Source: a bacterium (GTDB taxonomy: Bacteria; Cyanobacteriota; Vampirovibrionia; Gastranaerophilales; Gastranaerophilaceae). Taken from it: DNA of 35,720 nt. Numbering within the stretch: position 1 is the first letter of the stretch; the number at the start of each line of letters is the position of its first letter. Shown in pieces: positions 33,323 through 35,720 of the stretch. The position numbers and the translations under genes were made by a program. A model generated the notes under the pieces. It did no database searches. It was given only the letters and a program-made list of their open reading frames with translations, and was not told the origin of the DNA. The stretch covers positions 1 to 35,720 of the forward strand of contig JAGCBH010000024.1 of assembly GCA_017652265.1 (NCBI GenBank), read 5' to 3'.

Positions 33323-34663
33323 TTATCTTAAATATCTGAGATACAAGTAAACTGACGATAATGCAAGGGAAATAATAGTTATCAAAGCGCCGTACTTCAT
33401 AAAACGCATGAATGAAATCGGATGTCCGCTTGAAGTTGCGGTTTCACTCACTAACACATTAGCGGCAGCGCCTACAAGAGTGAAGTTACCACCCAGGCAA
33501 GCACCTAACGATAATGCCCACCATAACGGTGAATGTTGACCTGCGACTGATGCCAATGCGTGTGCATTTTCAGGACTTATCACTTCCGATATCAAAGGTG
33601 CCATTGTTGCGGTGTACGGGATGTTGTCCACAATTCCGGAAATTATTCCGGAACCCCATAAAATCAGCATTGTTGCTACTTCAAGACTGCCGTGGGTTAC
33701 TTCGATAAGTTTGTTGGCTAAGAATGAAATTCCGCCTGTTGCCTCAAATCCGCCTATTATTATGAACAAACCGACAAAGAAAAATATTGTGAGCCATTCA
33801 ACATCAGCGTAAATTTCTTTCGGTTTTTTAAACATAAGTAAAAATGATGCGCCTGCCATAGCAAAAACATAAGCCGGAACACCGGTTATGTCGTGGGTTA
33901 CAAATCCGAAAATGACGAATAACAGAGTTAAAATTGAACGAACCATGAGACGTCTGTTTTGTATCGTTTTTTGGGTATCAAGATTTGCTATATATTTCAT
34001 TCTTTCAGGTGTTATTTTCAGTTGCTTTTTGAACATAAACGTCAAAATGCCGATACTTATAAAGAATATCAGTGTAACAATCGGAGTAAGTTCATTTACA
34101 AAATCCATAAAACTCAAATTTGCTCTGGTACCTATTATGATATTTGGAGGATCACCGATGAGAGTTGCTGTTCCGCCAATGTTTGAAGCTATTGTTTCTG
34201 CTATCAAAAAAGGAATAGGGTCTATATCCAATTCTTTTGCGAGAACAAATGTTATAGGAATCATAATAACGATTGTTGTTACATTATCCAAAAATGCTGA
34301 CGTTATGGCGGTAAATGCCGAAACTGTAAACAATATTGCAATCGGATGTCCTTTTGTCAGTTTAAGCAGTTTTATGGCAATCCACTTAAAAATACCGCTT
34401 TGATTGGCAATATTTACGATAATCATCATACCGATAAGGAGAAATATTACCTGAAATTCAACATAATTGAAAACTTCTTTTACGTATTCACCTTCATTAA
34501 TTCCGCCGGAAAAAGGTAAAATCCCCAAAAGAAGTGTCATTGATGCGCCCAAAAGTGCTATAACGGACTTTTGAAGTTTTTCCGTAGCAATAAAAAAGTA
34601 CGAAACCAATAAAATAAGACCTGAGATGAGCATTCCATGCTCGGCAACCGTATCGTGAAACAT
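33323..34663 (-). CDS. ArsB/NhaD-type ion transporter (TC 2.A.45/62-like)
   Basis: A 446-residue inner-membrane transporter with about eleven to twelve hydrophobic segments. Ion-transporter superfamily signatures are FTAITSAFLDNVTTIVIMIP, ASNIGGTATLIGDPPNIIIG and, in the second half, GIISGIVDNIPYTATMAPLI and SLGACLGGNFTLVGAAANVL. The two symmetric GG-T-(L)-(I/V)-G loops and the paired DN(V/I) motifs mark ArsB/NhaD-family carriers. These include Na+/H+ antiporters, arsenite pumps and the P protein. No ars genes are nearby, so Na+/H+ antiport or an organic-anion role is more likely, but undecided. GAGAG precedes ATG 34663, with TATAAT further upstream. Confidence 0.85.
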   Translation of the reverse strand: MFHDTVAEHGMLISGLILLVSYFFIATEKLQKSVIALLGASMTLLLGILPFSGGINEGEYVKEVFNYVEFQVIFLLIGMMIIVNIANQSGIFKWIAIKLLKLTKGHPIAILFTVSAFTAITSAFLDNVTTIVIMIPITFVLAKELDIDPIPFLIAETIASNIGGTATLIGDPPNIIIGTRANLSFMDFVNELTPIVTLIFFISIGILTFMFKKQLKITPERMKYIANLDTQKTIQNRRLMVRSILTLLFVIFGFVTHDITGVPAYVFAMAGASFLLMFKKPKEIYADVEWLTIFFFVGLFIIIGGFEATGGISFLANKLIEVTHGSLEVATMLILWGSGIISGIVDNIPYTATMAPLISEVISPENAHALASVAGQHSPLWWALSLGACLGGNFTLVGAAANVLVSETATSSGHPISFMRFMKYGALITIISLALSSVYLYLRYLR

Positions 34664-34694
34664 AACTCTCTACCCTTATCAAATGTTTTCAAAT

Positions 34695-34700
34695 ATTATA
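34695..34700 (-). promoter_or_regulatory. -10 box of the ion transporter gene
   Basis: TATAAT on the minus strand preceded by TGT (extended -10), 31 bp upstream of the ATG. No good -35 is visible. Confidence 0.45.
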
Positions 34701-34716
34701 ACACAAAATGAAAATT

Positions 34717-34746
34717 TTGTAATTATTATTTTGTCTATGGTACAAT
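34717..34746 (+). promoter_or_regulatory. Promoter of tyrS
   Basis: TTGTAA (34717-34722), 18 bp, TACAAT (34741-34746) preceded by TGG (extended -10). The predicted leader is about 20 nt with AAGGAGA in it, so there is no T-box or other long leader. Confidence 0.55.
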
Positions 34747-34773
34747 TTGTATCGTATTAAGGAGACAAATAAA

Positions 34774-35720
34774 GTGGAAATAAGACAAGAGTTTATAGAG
34801 CAGGCGAAGAAACTGGCAAGAAGTACGGAAGTATTGCCAGGCGGAATTGAAGAATTGGCGGTAAAATTGCAGCACGCCCATGACACTAATACACCGCTAA
34901 GAGTTAAACTTGGTATGGATCCTACAAGACCTGATTTGCACTTGGGGCATACGGTAGTCTTGAGAAAAGTCAGAGAGTTTCAACGGCTTGGCCACCAAAT
35001 TGTTCTAATTGTCGGCGGAGCAACGGCTATGATAGGGGATCCTTCGGGGAAATCCGAAACCCGTCCTGCATTATCTAAAGAACAGGTTGAAGAAAATGCA
35101 AAATCTTATTTTGAACAGATGTCAAAAGTTGTTGATATTACAAAGGCCGAAGTTGTAAATAATGCAGACTGGCTTCATAAATTGAGTTTTATGGAGTTAT
35201 TGCAGCTTGCAGGTAAAGTTACCGTTGCGCAGATGATGACAAGAGATGATTTTGCAAAACGTTATGCTGAAGGTAAACCTATTTCTATTCACGAATTTTT
35301 CTATCCTTTGATGCAGGCTTATGACAGCGTTGCTATTGATGCGGATATTGAATTCGGCGGAACGGATCAGAGATTTAACACACTTTTGGGGCGTGATATT
35401 CAGGCGGCTTACGGTAAAAAGTATCCTCAAATGGTTATGCTTTTGCCGTTAATTGAGGGTACTGACGGTGTTGTTAAGATGTCAAAAACTTATCCTGAAC
35501 ATTGTATTTCCCTGACAGATAGCGCAAAAGATATGTTTGGTAAACTTATGAGTATTCCGGATAGTTTAATTGTTAAATATTATGATTTATTGACGGATGT
35601 AACGGATGAGGAACTTAAAGAAATTGAAAATCAACTGAAAGACGGCTCTGTTAATCCGCGCAATATAAAAATGCATCTTGCGCATATGATTACATCGGAG
35701 TACCACGGTACAGACGGAGC
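34774..35720 (+). CDS. tyrS: Tyrosyl-tRNA synthetase, 5' part (runs off the window)
   Basis: Class I synthetase that charges tRNA-Tyr. The first 315 codons are present; the C-terminal S4-like domain lies beyond the edge. Translating from GTG 34774 (AAGGAGA at 34759-34765) gives an uninterrupted frame. It has LGMDPTRPDLHLGHTVVLRK (HIGH motif as HLGH, 56-59), IGDPSGKSETRP, TRDDFAKRY, HEFFYPLMQAYDS, the tyrosine-pocket segment FGGTDQRFN, and GTDGVVKMSKT (KMSKS as KMSKT, 235-239). The KMSKT motif and general layout fit the TyrZ-like second type rather than the E. coli type. Only a GTG start is available near the ribosome site. Confidence 0.93.
   Translation, partial: MEIRQEFIEQAKKLARSTEVLPGGIEELAVKLQHAHDTNTPLRVKLGMDPTRPDLHLGHTVVLRKVREFQRLGHQIVLIVGGATAMIGDPSGKSETRPALSKEQVEENAKSYFEQMSKVVDITKAEVVNNADWLHKLSFMELLQLAGKVTVAQMMTRDDFAKRYAEGKPISIHEFFYPLMQAYDSVAIDADIEFGGTDQRFNTLLGRDIQAAYGKKYPQMVMLLPLIEGTDGVVKMSKTYPEHCISLTDSAKDMFGKLMSIPDSLIVKYYDLLTDVTDEELKEIENQLKDGSVNPRNIKMHLAHMITSEYHGTDG

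Noticed and set aside
33888-34403. 171-residue plus-strand open frame opposite the ion transporter gene
   Set aside because: It is antisense to conserved membrane-protein codons, with no ribosome site and hydrophobic composition that mirrors the real gene.

Overview
The window is a gene-dense, AT-rich piece of bacterial chromosome with about 33 protein genes, two of them cut by the window edges, and one structured RNA. No insertion sequence, prophage, CRISPR array or tRNA is visible. The owner builds an outer membrane with Kdo-type LPS (kdsB, kdsD, a TolC-type efflux operon) and makes isoprenoids by the MEP route (ispF). ATP synthase beta and epsilon form their own transcription unit away from the other subunits, as in Cyanobacteria and plastids. 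One envelope protein has an AMIN-like N-terminal region. Together these suggest a non-photosynthetic cyanobacterial relative (Melainabacteria/Vampirovibrionia, e.g. Gastranaerophilales). That assignment is an inference; I see no 16S or photosynthesis gene. TAA, TAG and TGA all end genes, so the code is standard (table 11).

Layout. 1-3054 (+): 3' end of accD, then accA, prmA, kdsB, tightly coupled. 3058-4326 (-): a glycosyltransferase, divergent from a DUF3137-like membrane protein (4466-5629, +). 5631-10195 (-): a MacAB-TolC-like efflux operon in the order tolC, adaptor, ATPase, permease. 10352-11230 (+): a pseudo-receiver/GGDEF protein, ended by a hairpin terminator that appears to overlap the prfA promoter. 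11301-17039 (+): prfA, a large unfamiliar kinase-like protein, ylxR and infB. 17041-19913 (-): atpD, atpC and two half-size chromate-transporter genes. 20018-21244 (+): two unrecognised genes. 21246-22316 (-): a stand-alone 2-hydroxyacyl-CoA dehydratase-activase-related protein (DUF2229). 22411-26292 (+): rsmE, a CCA-type nucleotidyltransferase, kdsD, tcdA. 26347-27550 (-): a small exported coiled-coil protein, ispF, and an SRP RNA gene. 27653-28627 (+): a lytic transglycosylase with a Tyr/Ser-rich repeat region. 28631-29518 (-): era. 29619-33257 (+): the AMIN-like membrane protein, a solute-binding lipoprotein, and rplU-rpmA behind a structured leader. 33323-34663 (-): an ArsB/NhaD-type ion transporter. 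34774-end (+): tyrS, incomplete.

Most of the window is core metabolism, translation and envelope. The less ordinary items are the kinase-like protein, the degenerate receiver/GDEEF protein, the SRP RNA with an unusual apical stem and long 5' domain, the rplU leader with competing helices, the Tyr-rich transglycosylase, and the AMIN/solute-binding pair. Genes are packed very tightly: five of seven convergent pairs are 1-3 bp apart, and the other two are separated by a hairpin terminator.
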